Positions 1-7,319 of a stretch of 64,000 nt of DNA are shown here, in pieces (the stretch's first letter is position 1; every line of letters starts with the position of its first letter). The position numbers and the translations under genes are program-made. Source of the DNA: Candidatus Hydrothermarchaeum profundi (GTDB lineage: Archaea > Hydrothermarchaeota > Hydrothermarchaeia > Hydrothermarchaeales > Hydrothermarchaeaceae); contig MTMF02000009.1 of the NCBI GenBank assembly GCA_002011125.2, forward strand, positions 1,146,989 through 1,210,988. The letters are read 5' to 3'. Under the pieces are notes generated by a model. That model did not search any database. It was given only the letters and a program-made list of their open reading frames with translations, and was not told the origin of the DNA.

Positions 1-705
1 ATGTATAGCTTCAGAAAGATTTTTTTCGTCATCATTAAAGCCGGGTATTATAACATAAACCAGCTCCAAATGCGTATTTTTACTTTTAAAAATATCTATT
101 AAACGTAATAAATGAGTGTTATTAAATTTAAATCCACATACTTTAGAATAGAACTCTTGGTTACCCTTCACAGTCAAGGCAACCGCGTCTATATACTCAC
201 AGATGGTTTTCAAGCCTTCAGGGGATATCAGTCCGTTAGTGGCAAATACGTTTAGGAGCCCATTTCCTTTAGCAAGCTCCATTATCTTAGCGTAGTATTC
301 TATATTAAGAGTAGGCTCTGAATGGGTATATACTACACCTCTGCACTTCAGTTGTTTAGATGCTTCAACTATTTTATCGGCTTTAATATACTCCGCTCTA
401 AATTCTTCCGGTTCTACTTGTGTTATACTCCAGGTTAAACAAAAAGCACATTTTAAGTTGCAACCAAAACTTCCTACAGTGATAAATCTGTGGTTAGGGT
501 AAAAATGGTATAAAGGAGTTTTTTCAATGTAATCTGTGCTGAAACTTGAAAGCTTCTCATAGATTGTATTGTAAAGTTTTCCTTTTACATTAATTCTAAC
601 CTTACAGAATCCTCTCTCACCCTCTTTTAAAAAACAATAGTGAGTACATAGCCGACAGTTTACTATGTTGTTTTTAAAAGAGCGATAACAGCAAGCTTCT
701 TCCAT
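1..705 (-). CDS. Radical SAM protein, AmrS/PFL-activase-like (3' end cut by window edge)
   Basis: I translated this by hand: ATG at 705, open for 235 codons to base 1, so the C-terminus lies outside the window. The N-terminus has four cysteines (C17, C20, C24, C34) in the C-x2-C-x3-C-x9-C layout of the AmmeMemoRadiSam-system radical SAM family, related to pyruvate formate-lyase activases. The SAM cluster motif C-x3-C-x2-C follows at C82, C86 and C89. The family cleaves SAM reductively at a [4Fe-4S] cluster; the substrate here is unknown. It lies 32 bp downstream of a dehydratase-like gene and is probably the last visible gene of that leftward cluster. The family call is secure, the function is not. 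Confidence 0.82.
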   Translation of the reverse strand, partial: MEEACCYRSFKNNIVNCRLCTHYCFLKEGERGFCKVRINVKGKLYNTIYEKLSSFSTDYIEKTPLYHFYPNHRFITVGSFGCNLKCAFCLTWSITQVEPEEFRAEYIKADKIVEASKQLKCRGVVYTHSEPTLNIEYYAKIMELAKGNGLLNVFATNGLISPEGLKTICEYIDAVALTVKGNQEFYSKVCGFKFNNTHLLRLIDIFKSKNTHLELVYVIIPGFNDDEKNLSEAIH

Positions 706-737
706 AGATTAAGACATCTATTTAACTTTAAGAAACT

Positions 738-1937
738 TCACATTAATTTGCTTAAGAAATAGCTAATAAGTTTCTCAGGTTTTTCTTGATCGGCTTCTAT
801 GGTCAAGAAAGGTATGTCCACTCGAGATTTAATCTCACGATATGCATTGTAGACAGCTGAAGTCCCAAAGGGGCATTGCTTATTATATATTACTGCATCG
901 ATCTCGTGGTATTTTATAAGATCTAGAAAGTCCCTTGCGGTTTCCTTGATTGTACCCATTCCAGAATGTCCTGCGTACCATTTAGCGAGAGCTCTGAGAG
1001 GGTCAGAATCGTCTTTTATTAGCTTTCTATGAGAAGTAAATCTCTGGTAGGGCCATCCCGCCGTAACAATACCCTTACTCTCCTCTATCGCATAGAGGAA
1101 CTCATTTCTAAAGCCTCCTGCGAGTAGGATTTTTTTACCCTCATATCCAATTCCTTGTTCTACCCTCTCTTTAAGTTCATTTTTAAGGATATAGCACGCC
1201 CCGAGTAATTCCTGCGTTATGCCTCCGATATAGTCTGTACATATTACCTTCAAGTTGTAGATGTCAAAACTTTTAAGTGGATGGGGCTCTTGTTTTACTA
1301 GATTATCGATTTCCTGAAACACTCGTGTGACATCGTTTGTAAGTTCAATGCTCTGCTGAAGGCTTTCATCTGTTATTTCTGTGCCGGCTAGTTTCTCTAA
1401 TTTATCTTTTAAATAGCACAGTTTATCATATATGGCTCTTTCCCTCTCCTTCCTTGTGAGACCTTCCTCAATTTCTATAAAATCAAATTCCCATTCCTGG
1501 CCAATTTTACGTAGCAGTATATTCCACTCTGGGATCTTCGGCACGAAATCTGTTATCACTAGATCATACCCGGGGCATGCACCTAAAATGGGGGACCCAG
1601 CAGCACCGCTAACATATCTACATACGCATTCTCCGATTCCAAAATGATAAATCCACTTGCTGAGTTTATAATCTCCTTTTATAATCGTTCTATTTAAGTC
1701 CTCTCTCCTCTTGTATATTATTGAAAAAACGTTAGCTGCTCTCAATACCTCTATTGGAGGATTAGCGAGGGTACCTACAACTTTTCCGCCTTTTTTAATA
1801 TGTTTTGCCCAGTTGTCCCACACACTGGCATTATGCTGGTAAATTAGTCTTATTCCCTCTAATTCTCTGATATCGCTGTAGAGAGGTAGAGCTTTTTCAT
1901 CTACTGAAAGAGCAGTTCTTGAGTACATGTAAGACAA
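738..1937 (-). CDS. 2-hydroxyacyl-CoA dehydratase D-component (HgdB/BcrB)-like protein
   Basis: The 399-residue protein resembles the D-component of 2-hydroxyacyl-CoA dehydratases and benzoyl-CoA reductase subunits. It has the opening GKVVGTLANPPIEVLRAAN (about 50-68), conserved cysteines in GECVCR and GACPGYD (about 100-125), and a late NKQCPFG motif. Relatives hold a [4Fe-4S] cluster and receive an electron from an ATP-driven ASKHA activator. No activator and no second dehydratase subunit lie nearby, so this may be a stand-alone paralog with another role. The first codon is TTG at 1937, 9 nt after a GGAGAGG ribosome-binding site; ATG at 1928 is the alternative. It sits among radical SAM and methyltransferase genes. 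Confidence 0.7.
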   Translation of the reverse strand: MSYMYSRTALSVDEKALPLYSDIRELEGIRLIYQHNASVWDNWAKHIKKGGKVVGTLANPPIEVLRAANVFSIIYKRREDLNRTIIKGDYKLSKWIYHFGIGECVCRYVSGAAGSPILGACPGYDLVITDFVPKIPEWNILLRKIGQEWEFDFIEIEEGLTRKERERAIYDKLCYLKDKLEKLAGTEITDESLQQSIELTNDVTRVFQEIDNLVKQEPHPLKSFDIYNLKVICTDYIGGITQELLGACYILKNELKERVEQGIGYEGKKILLAGGFRNEFLYAIEESKGIVTAGWPYQRFTSHRKLIKDDSDPLRALAKWYAGHSGMGTIKETARDFLDLIKYHEIDAVIYNKQCPFGTSAVYNAYREIKSRVDIPFLTIEADQEKPEKLISYFLSKLM

Positions 1938-1987
1938 CCCTATTAACCTCTCCTCTACGTCTATCTATCTAGCTATTTCTTGGATGA

Positions 1988-2980
1988 TTATTGTATAAAA
2001 GATTTTTGGACCTTTAATATCCCCTGCCGGAATTCTACTTTATCGTATATATCGTAGTAGAAGGTCATCTCTCTTTTTTCAATTTGCTTCATTCCTTTTT
2101 TGCCTAGTGTTATTTCTATACATGTTGAATTGAAATTGGGATCATATTGTGGTCTCCATAGAGCTATCTCCCAGAGGTCTTGTGGATAGAAATCTTCTTT
2201 ATATCTTGAGGTAATTGGCTCAAGGATTATCATAGTGCCTCCTTTTTTCACAACTCTACAAGCGTCAGCTAGAACTTCCTGAGGGTTGGAGACATATTCT
2301 AGGAGAGCATCACATACCACAAGATCAAAAGCTTCTTCCTTGAACGGAAAGCCAACCTCAGCATCATAAGCGATGAAACTAGCCGAGCTACTCCGTAGCC
2401 ATTCTTTAGTTCTTTTAAGGATTTCCATAGATATATTAAGGCATGTTAGACTACCCTTTTTGTCGTAGTATCTCAAGTATTCTTTAATTCCGGTAGATGC
2501 ATCTAAGACTAATAGTTCCCTAGTGGTTTTTCCCAATTCTAGGAAATTCTTAATCCTTTCTTCCCTTAGCTCAAAAGGCTCTGAGATATTGCCTTTTCCA
2601 AGAGGCATTTGCTCATATAAGTTGTAAAATTTTTTTCTTGGTATAAACTCTATTAAATATCCTCTATTCTTTGTAAGATTTCTAGCTCTCCCTCGGTTAT
2701 CTAAAAATACTTCATATTTCTCTTTATTTTTTTCAAATACCGCTATTATGGTCCTATCAGATTTCTCTAAATATGATAACGTAAAGGGACTTCCAGAGCC
2801 TAGGTATGGTCTAATCACGACCCAGCAGAAGCCTTCTCTCAACTCATTACTTGTGTGTAACTTGCAGAGGATACCCTCACTAAAGAGCTTTTTTATTTCA
2901 TAACCGTAATTAGTTTTTCTGCATTGTCCAAAAGTATGTATAGCTCTTTTCCTGCCTTTTCTAAGACCTATCCTCTGCAT
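1988..2980 (-). CDS. SAM-dependent methyltransferase, class I
   Basis: This is a 330-residue protein. The C-terminal half (about 150-290) has a Rossmann methyltransferase layout: LLVLDASTG replaces the usual glycine-rich LDLGCGTG loop, followed by LVVCDALLEYV and the post-motif III stretch RVVKKGGTMIILEP. The N-terminal 140 residues match nothing I recognise and are rich in basic and aromatic residues. The weakened glycine loop (DASTG) raises some doubt about tight SAM binding. It is in the same direction as, and about 50 bp from, the dehydratase-like gene, within a cluster of radical SAM and FmdE-like genes. The substrate is unknown. Confidence 0.65.
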   Translation of the reverse strand: MQRIGLRKGRKRAIHTFGQCRKTNYGYEIKKLFSEGILCKLHTSNELREGFCWVVIRPYLGSGSPFTLSYLEKSDRTIIAVFEKNKEKYEVFLDNRGRARNLTKNRGYLIEFIPRKKFYNLYEQMPLGKGNISEPFELREERIKNFLELGKTTRELLVLDASTGIKEYLRYYDKKGSLTCLNISMEILKRTKEWLRSSSASFIAYDAEVGFPFKEEAFDLVVCDALLEYVSNPQEVLADACRVVKKGGTMIILEPITSRYKEDFYPQDLWEIALWRPQYDPNFNSTCIEITLGKKGMKQIEKREMTFYYDIYDKVEFRQGILKVQKSFIQ

Positions 2981-3010
2981 AAGAATGATTAGAATAGTAA
3001 TTCTGGGATA

Positions 3011-3781
3011 TTATAATTTTCTAATTTTAAAAATTCCTGCACATGTTTTGCAGAGAACTTCACTGTTCCTTGTTATAGTTCTGGAACTCTCCACGTATTC
3101 TCCGCAGTCATCGCAGTTAATAGGGTTTGTTATATACTGTTGATCTAGAGGATATTGCAATTTTTTTGGGTCGACCTTTACGCTGGTGACAATGAATAGT
3201 TCGTCGTCATCCATTTTGTGCCACTTTCTTATTAACTTGGCTTCCTCTTCATCTAATTTTGCTCTTGCATTACGTGCTTCTTCTAGAGTTCTGTCTTTCA
3301 GTTTTAAATAAAATTCATTAAGTTTTTTTCCATACTCGATATGTTCTTTATCTACTTCTGGTCTGAGGGATACTCTAACAGCTTTACCTGTTCTACGATT
3401 ACAGAAAATAGAGGAGAACTTTCCATGATCTAGAAATACCAGTCTACCGCTCCCAAAGCTACATGTTGTTGCACTTGCAATGCCATCAGCAGCGCATGTA
3501 AGAATTTCCACTGCGGCACAAAGATCTTTCTTTCTCTCTAAATCTAGATAAGTAACAGCAAGTAAAGCCATTCTCGCCCCAAGATAAGAAGCCGTACAAA
3601 CATGGCCATGGATCTTTGGAACAATTTTGAGAGTTTCTTTTAGTGAAGGGAACTCTACTCTACCTTTTCTTTTTTTCTCTAAAAAAGGCTCAATATCAAA
3701 TTCTGGAATAGCCATAATTGGAATTTCAAATGAAGTTAGTGATAAAATTATCTGAGTGAAAATTTTATAAAAAGGAGCCAT
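3011..3781 (-). CDS. FmdE-family protein with C-terminal zinc ribbon
   Basis: This 256-residue protein has an FmdE domain: the signature H58-G-H60-x-C62, then C96-x2-D99-G and C107 in a Ser/Thr-rich loop. The C-terminal zinc ribbon has two CxxC pairs (CDDC near 221, CKTC near 245). FmdE was named for a protein associated with molybdenum formylmethanofuran dehydrogenase. Many archaea have FmdE-zinc ribbon proteins away from that enzyme, and their role is unclear; no fmd/fwd gene is visible here. The true start may be M23 (base 3715), because the first 22 residues are hydrophobic and a TATA-like TTTTTATAAAA lies within them. A paralog is at 10471-11055. Confidence 0.75.
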   Translation of the reverse strand: MAPFYKIFTQIILSLTSFEIPIMAIPEFDIEPFLEKKRKGRVEFPSLKETLKIVPKIHGHVCTASYLGARMALLAVTYLDLERKKDLCAAVEILTCAADGIASATTCSFGSGRLVFLDHGKFSSIFCNRRTGKAVRVSLRPEVDKEHIEYGKKLNEFYLKLKDRTLEEARNARAKLDEEEAKLIRKWHKMDDDELFIVTSVKVDPKKLQYPLDQQYITNPINCDDCGEYVESSRTITRNSEVLCKTCAGIFKIRKL

Positions 3782-3802
3782 TCGAGGTGTAGATAGCGCT
3801 TT

Positions 3803-5137
3803 TCATGTAGCATGTAATGCAATGCTTCTGAAAGATTTCCTCTCCAGGCCCTCACTAATCTTAGTGACCATAGGCTTCTCTTCTAATACCTCTATATCAG
3901 GTAGTGTAGTGTTCATTATTCTTGTAATAGAATCGAAGAGCATTCTCCTCAAGTCGCTATTAGAAAAGTTCTGGGTTTCTATAACTGGATTGAGATGATG
4001 ATACTCACGCCATTGGCGAGTAAGAATCTTTATTCCGATATTCTCGGCTTTCCTGTAGAGATAACTTCCTGGGTAGGGAGTCTGAACTGCGAAAGTAACT
4101 TCTCCTCCTAGTTTTTTGATTTTTAAGGCTAATTTTAAAGTAGCTTTAAATTCCTTTTCAGTCTCAGTAGGATGTCCTATCATGAATCCACATACTGGTG
4201 TGATGCCTTCTTGGACAAAGTTTTTTACAATTCTTAGAACTTCTCTTATTCGAATACCTTTATTTATCAAGTCCACAAGTCTTTGAGAGCCGCTCTCTAT
4301 CCCAAACCGCCCTACTTTACAGCCTGCCTTGGCCATTGCCGTGATGACTTCACTGTCGACATGATCCAATCGTAGTTCAGTGAGCCATTCCATATCCAGT
4401 TTTTTAACAGAGTTGCAGATTTCTAATACTCTTCTTTTATCAAATGCGAAATTAGGGTCTATAATGAAAAAAGAATCAAACCCTAGACTTTGGATGTATA
4501 TTAACTCGTCAACGACTTTTTCAGCTTTTCTAAGCCTAAGACGGCCGGCAATACTTCTAGCACAACAATATCTACAGTAATACGCACATCCCCTGCTGGT
4601 AGCAACTGCGCCGGGGTATGTGTATTTCCACAAATCCAATAGATGACGTGCTGGTAGAGGTAAAGAATCAAGATCTTTAACTCTGTGGCTTCCGTTTTTT
4701 CGAATTTTGTTATTTTCTTTATACACCAGACCCTTTATTGTTGGTGTGGTCCCTTTTTCAAGAGCTTTAAGTAGCTCACCTATTACTAGTTCACCTTCAC
4801 CTACCACTACAAAGTCGAATCCGTCATCTAAAACCTCATCCGGCAAAGCAGTCGCGTGAGGCCCCCCTATTATAACTTTCTTTTTTTGCTTTTTAGCTAA
4901 ATAAAGTATCTTGAGAGCTTCGTGATAGTTATTGGTGTAGCAAGAGACTCCTATTAGTTTTGCTTTTTTTATTTTTCTTTCAAGTTTTTCATTTGTGACG
5001 TTTAAGTCGATTATACCGGTTTTAAAGCCTCCTTGTTCAGCTAAAGCGGCAATATAAGCGACTCCAAGTGGAGGAACAGTTATATCTGCTTCTGAAATAC
5101 TTCTAGACTGCCTAACTTCTACTAATAATAAATCCAT
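3803..5137 (-). CDS. B12-binding domain radical SAM protein
   Basis: This 444-residue protein has an N-terminal cobalamin-binding Rossmann domain (about 1-140, with VIIGGPHATALPDE and VVGEGE). A radical SAM domain with C-x3-C-x2-C (CAYYCRYC) starts near residue 180, followed by a GIESGSQ loop and FMIGHPTET. This is the class B layout of cobalamin-dependent methylases and of enzymes such as BchE; which reaction it does is unknown. It starts 1 bp after the stop of a PqqD-like gene, so the two are almost certainly co-expressed and may act together on a peptide or protein substrate. Confidence 0.85.
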   Translation of the reverse strand: MDLLLVEVRQSRSISEADITVPPLGVAYIAALAEQGGFKTGIIDLNVTNEKLERKIKKAKLIGVSCYTNNYHEALKILYLAKKQKKKVIIGGPHATALPDEVLDDGFDFVVVGEGELVIGELLKALEKGTTPTIKGLVYKENNKIRKNGSHRVKDLDSLPLPARHLLDLWKYTYPGAVATSRGCAYYCRYCCARSIAGRLRLRKAEKVVDELIYIQSLGFDSFFIIDPNFAFDKRRVLEICNSVKKLDMEWLTELRLDHVDSEVITAMAKAGCKVGRFGIESGSQRLVDLINKGIRIREVLRIVKNFVQEGITPVCGFMIGHPTETEKEFKATLKLALKIKKLGGEVTFAVQTPYPGSYLYRKAENIGIKILTRQWREYHHLNPVIETQNFSNSDLRRMLFDSITRIMNTTLPDIEVLEEKPMVTKISEGLERKSFRSIALHAT

Positions 5138-5138
5138 C

Positions 5139-5399
5139 TCAAATCTCCACTAGTCCTAAAGTTTTTAGTTTCTCAATAAAATCCGCAATTTCTTTTTCGG
5201 TAGCCGCCCTAAATTTTCTTTTATATAACTCAACTATTCCTGTTTCATCAACTTCCCCTATCAATTTCCATATAAAAGTAGCTTTTTTATTGAGTATGTA
5301 AAGACCCTTATTAGTTGCAATATATGTCTTTTCTCTTTCTTCTTTCCATAATACCTTGGCTTTAATAGGGACTGCATTATTTAATTTTATAGAAGACAT
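5139..5399 (-). CDS. PqqD-like protein (RiPP recognition element type)
   Basis: This 86-residue protein fits the PqqD family. An N-terminal beta region is followed by the core LNKKATFIWKLIGE (about 36-49), then helices matching the 'tveei...' region and a final LKTLGLVEI. PqqD-type domains bind leader peptides and present them to radical SAM enzymes in peptide-modification pathways. The next gene downstream, 1 bp away, is a B12-radical SAM protein, which fits that partnership. No clear precursor peptide gene is seen; a 29-codon frame lies just upstream at 5418-5507. In other archaea PqqD-like proteins also occur without a known peptide substrate. Confidence 0.7.
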   Translation of the reverse strand: MSSIKLNNAVPIKAKVLWKEEREKTYIATNKGLYILNKKATFIWKLIGEVDETGIVELYKRKFRAATEKEIADFIEKLKTLGLVEI

Positions 5400-5417
5400 A
5401 TTTCTTTCCCAGTTTAG

Positions 5418-5507
5418 TTACATCGTATTTGTGAATTGTAAAGAATACATAAGGTAATCTATGTATAGAAGTAAATTGAGCCAGAAAATTTCCTGCATTA
5501 TTTCCAT
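5418..5507 (-). CDS. Possible 29-residue small ORF upstream of the PqqD-like gene
   Basis: ATG at 5507 follows the permease stop codon by 2 bp, and the frame ends at TAA 5418-5420, 18 bp before the PqqD-like gene. The peptide begins MEIMQEIFWLN and ends LQFTNTM; it is hydrophobic with three Tyr, one Trp and no Cys. There is no clear ribosome-binding site, so it would need coupling to the upstream gene. Its position between an importer and a PqqD/radical SAM pair is where a modified-peptide precursor could sit, but a chance frame is at least as likely. Confidence 0.2.
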   Translation of the reverse strand: MEIMQEIFWLNLLLYIDYLMYSLQFTNTM

Positions 5508-5509
5508 TC

Positions 5510-6274
5510 TTAGAACGAGATACTTTGTATCTCTCTCTTCCATCGTGTTAGTCTCCTCTCTACTCTAACCATGATTTCATTAAAGAAAAATCCAATAAAG
5601 CCGATAGTGAATATCCCTGCGAACATTTTATCAGTTTTAAAAGTGTACTCTGCTTCTATTATCATTAAACCTAAGCCAGATCTAGCTCCTATCATTTCAG
5701 TCACGATCAGCAGAATCAGAGATACTGCCAAACTTAATCTAAGGCCCGTCATTATCGAGGGGAAGGCAGAAGGTAGTACTATTTTAGTTAAAGTTTGAAG
5801 CCTATTAGCTCCAAAAAGTTTAGCAACTTTCAGGAGGTTAACATCTACCTGTCTTACTCCCGATATAGTGTTCAATATGATAGGAAAATAGCAAGCGAAA
5901 GCTATAATCATTATCTTCGATAAGTTACCTATACCGAACCACAATATTGCAACCGGAATTAAAGCAACCGCGGGTATCGGCCTGAAAAGTTCAACTAGAG
6001 GGTTCGTCAAATCTTCGACTGTATTAAACCATGCTATAAGAATACCATGAGGTACTGCTATAATTGCCGCCAATAAGAAACCTAAAATAGCTCTATAAAG
6101 GCTTATGGTAGTATGTGTTATTAGTTCGCCACTTTGAAGTAATTTTATGATAGTGAGAAATATCTTACTTGGAGCAGGTAGAAAAATTGGGTTCACTAAT
6201 CCAAAATAGCAAATCCCTTCCCACACTAGGAAAAATCCCACAAGCGAGAAGGTCTTTCGTACTTTTCTATTCAT
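5510..6274 (-). CDS. ABC transporter permease, NitT/TauT (SsuC-like) family
   Basis: This 254-residue integral membrane protein has about six transmembrane segments. The binding-protein-dependent transport (EAA-type) region runs about 145-215 (KVAKLFGANRLQTLTKIVLP). The family imports nitrate, taurine, alkanesulfonates or thiamine precursors. It overlaps the upstream substrate-binding protein gene by 4 bp, giving a translationally coupled pair. No ATP-binding subunit is encoded in the visible cluster, so the ATPase must be elsewhere or beyond the window. The substrate cannot be told from sequence. Confidence 0.88.
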   Translation of the reverse strand: MNRKVRKTFSLVGFFLVWEGICYFGLVNPIFLPAPSKIFLTIIKLLQSGELITHTTISLYRAILGFLLAAIIAVPHGILIAWFNTVEDLTNPLVELFRPIPAVALIPVAILWFGIGNLSKIMIIAFACYFPIILNTISGVRQVDVNLLKVAKLFGANRLQTLTKIVLPSAFPSIMTGLRLSLAVSLILLIVTEMIGARSGLGLMIIEAEYTFKTDKMFAGIFTIGFIGFFFNEIMVRVERRLTRWKREIQSISF

Positions 6275-7227
6275 AGGAATCTATAGTCAATAAATTCATT
6301 TACAGTAACGTTTCTTCCAAGTGATTCAGGATCATATTTTTTAATTGCATCGATAATTTTTTTGAATGATTCATCGCTTACACGGCCAGAGGGATTAAAT
6401 TCTGGCCAAGGTATCTTCTTAGTTACTTCTATAGGAAGTCCCGTATCCATGGCTGCTATCTCCGGTACTTTATCTGGATTATCTATTGCCCACTGCAATC
6501 CCCTAAGATAGGCTTTAATGAAACTTTTTACCTTATCTGGATGGTTTTGTATGAAATCTTCGGTAAAGAATACCATTCCAAAGGGAACTCCCTCAGGGAA
6601 GACATCAGCTGGAGTGAAAACAACGTTTACTTTGTCTTCTAATTGAGGCATGGCCATCGGGAATACGAAAGCAGCATCTACTTCCCCATTTAAAAGAGCT
6701 TGAGGCATATTTGGGATTTTTACCTGCGTTATAGTAACTTCTGTATTGGGGTCTATCCCATTTTGCTCTAATCCTACTCTTAAGGTTAAATCAAGGAGGG
6801 TGCCTAATCGATGTACTGCTATTGTCTTTCCTTTTAGATCCGCCATATCCTCTATACCTGACGACTTTAAAACAACGAGATAGTCCCCGGGTTTTTCTTT
6901 AGTTCCTACTTCGCCTACTGCAACCACCTTAATTGGTACATCTTTTGACACCGCTCTAATTATCGCAGGAGTGGAGCCTATGACTCCTCCATCAAGTTCC
7001 CCTGCGATAACTGCTTCAATTACAGACGATCCTCCTCTAAAGCTTATCCATGAAATGTTCAATCCCTCCTCTTCATAAAATCCGTTATACATAGCGTAGA
7101 CTTCTGGTTGTGCAACGCCACCTAAGTATCCGATCCGAATAGTTGGTTCCTCTTTTTCTATGGGGCTAGAGGTAATACAACCTATAGTAACTATAAATAA
7201 TAGAATTCCTATAAGAAATCTCATCAA
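6271..7227 (-). CDS. ABC transporter substrate-binding lipoprotein, NMT1/SsuA-like
   Basis: This 318-residue protein has a lipoprotein signal: a hydrophobic stretch ending in TIGC near residue 17. It is followed by the periplasmic-binding-protein II fold of the nitrate/sulfonate/taurine family (IRIGYLGGVAQPEVYAMYNG, then GGSSVIEAVIAGELDGGVIGSTP). It would capture a small organic or anionic solute outside the cell for the coupled permease. It is the first gene of the leftward run. A 90-bp AT-rich divergent region separates it from the rightward radical SAM gene at 7318, so the two transcripts may share control. Confidence 0.85.
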   Translation of the reverse strand: MMRFLIGILLFIVTIGCITSSPIEKEEPTIRIGYLGGVAQPEVYAMYNGFYEEEGLNISWISFRGGSSVIEAVIAGELDGGVIGSTPAIIRAVSKDVPIKVVAVGEVGTKEKPGDYLVVLKSSGIEDMADLKGKTIAVHRLGTLLDLTLRVGLEQNGIDPNTEVTITQVKIPNMPQALLNGEVDAAFVFPMAMPQLEDKVNVVFTPADVFPEGVPFGMVFFTEDFIQNHPDKVKSFIKAYLRGLQWAIDNPDKVPEIAAMDTGLPIEVTKKIPWPEFNPSGRVSDESFKKIIDAIKKYDPESLGRNVTVNEFIDYRFL

Positions 7228-7293
7228 ACCACCTTTTTATTTTTTAATAATATTATATGTAAATATTTTTTTTAATATAAAATAAATATATAA

Positions 7294-7319
7294 ATACTTT
7301 ACGGAGAGTAATAAAGTAT
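7294..7319. promoter_or_regulatory. 8-bp inverted repeat over the start of the radical SAM gene
   Basis: ATACTTTA at 7294-7301 and TAAAGTAT at 7312-7319 are perfect inverted repeats 10 bp apart. The right arm covers the A and T of the ATG at 7318. The loop holds the ribosome-binding sequence GGAG (7303-7306). An AT-rich TATA-like stretch (AAATAAATATATAAATAC) lies just upstream. It could be the operator of the Lrp/AsnC-type regulator encoded by the next gene but one, or an RNA hairpin gating translation. Both readings are inference. Confidence 0.45.
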
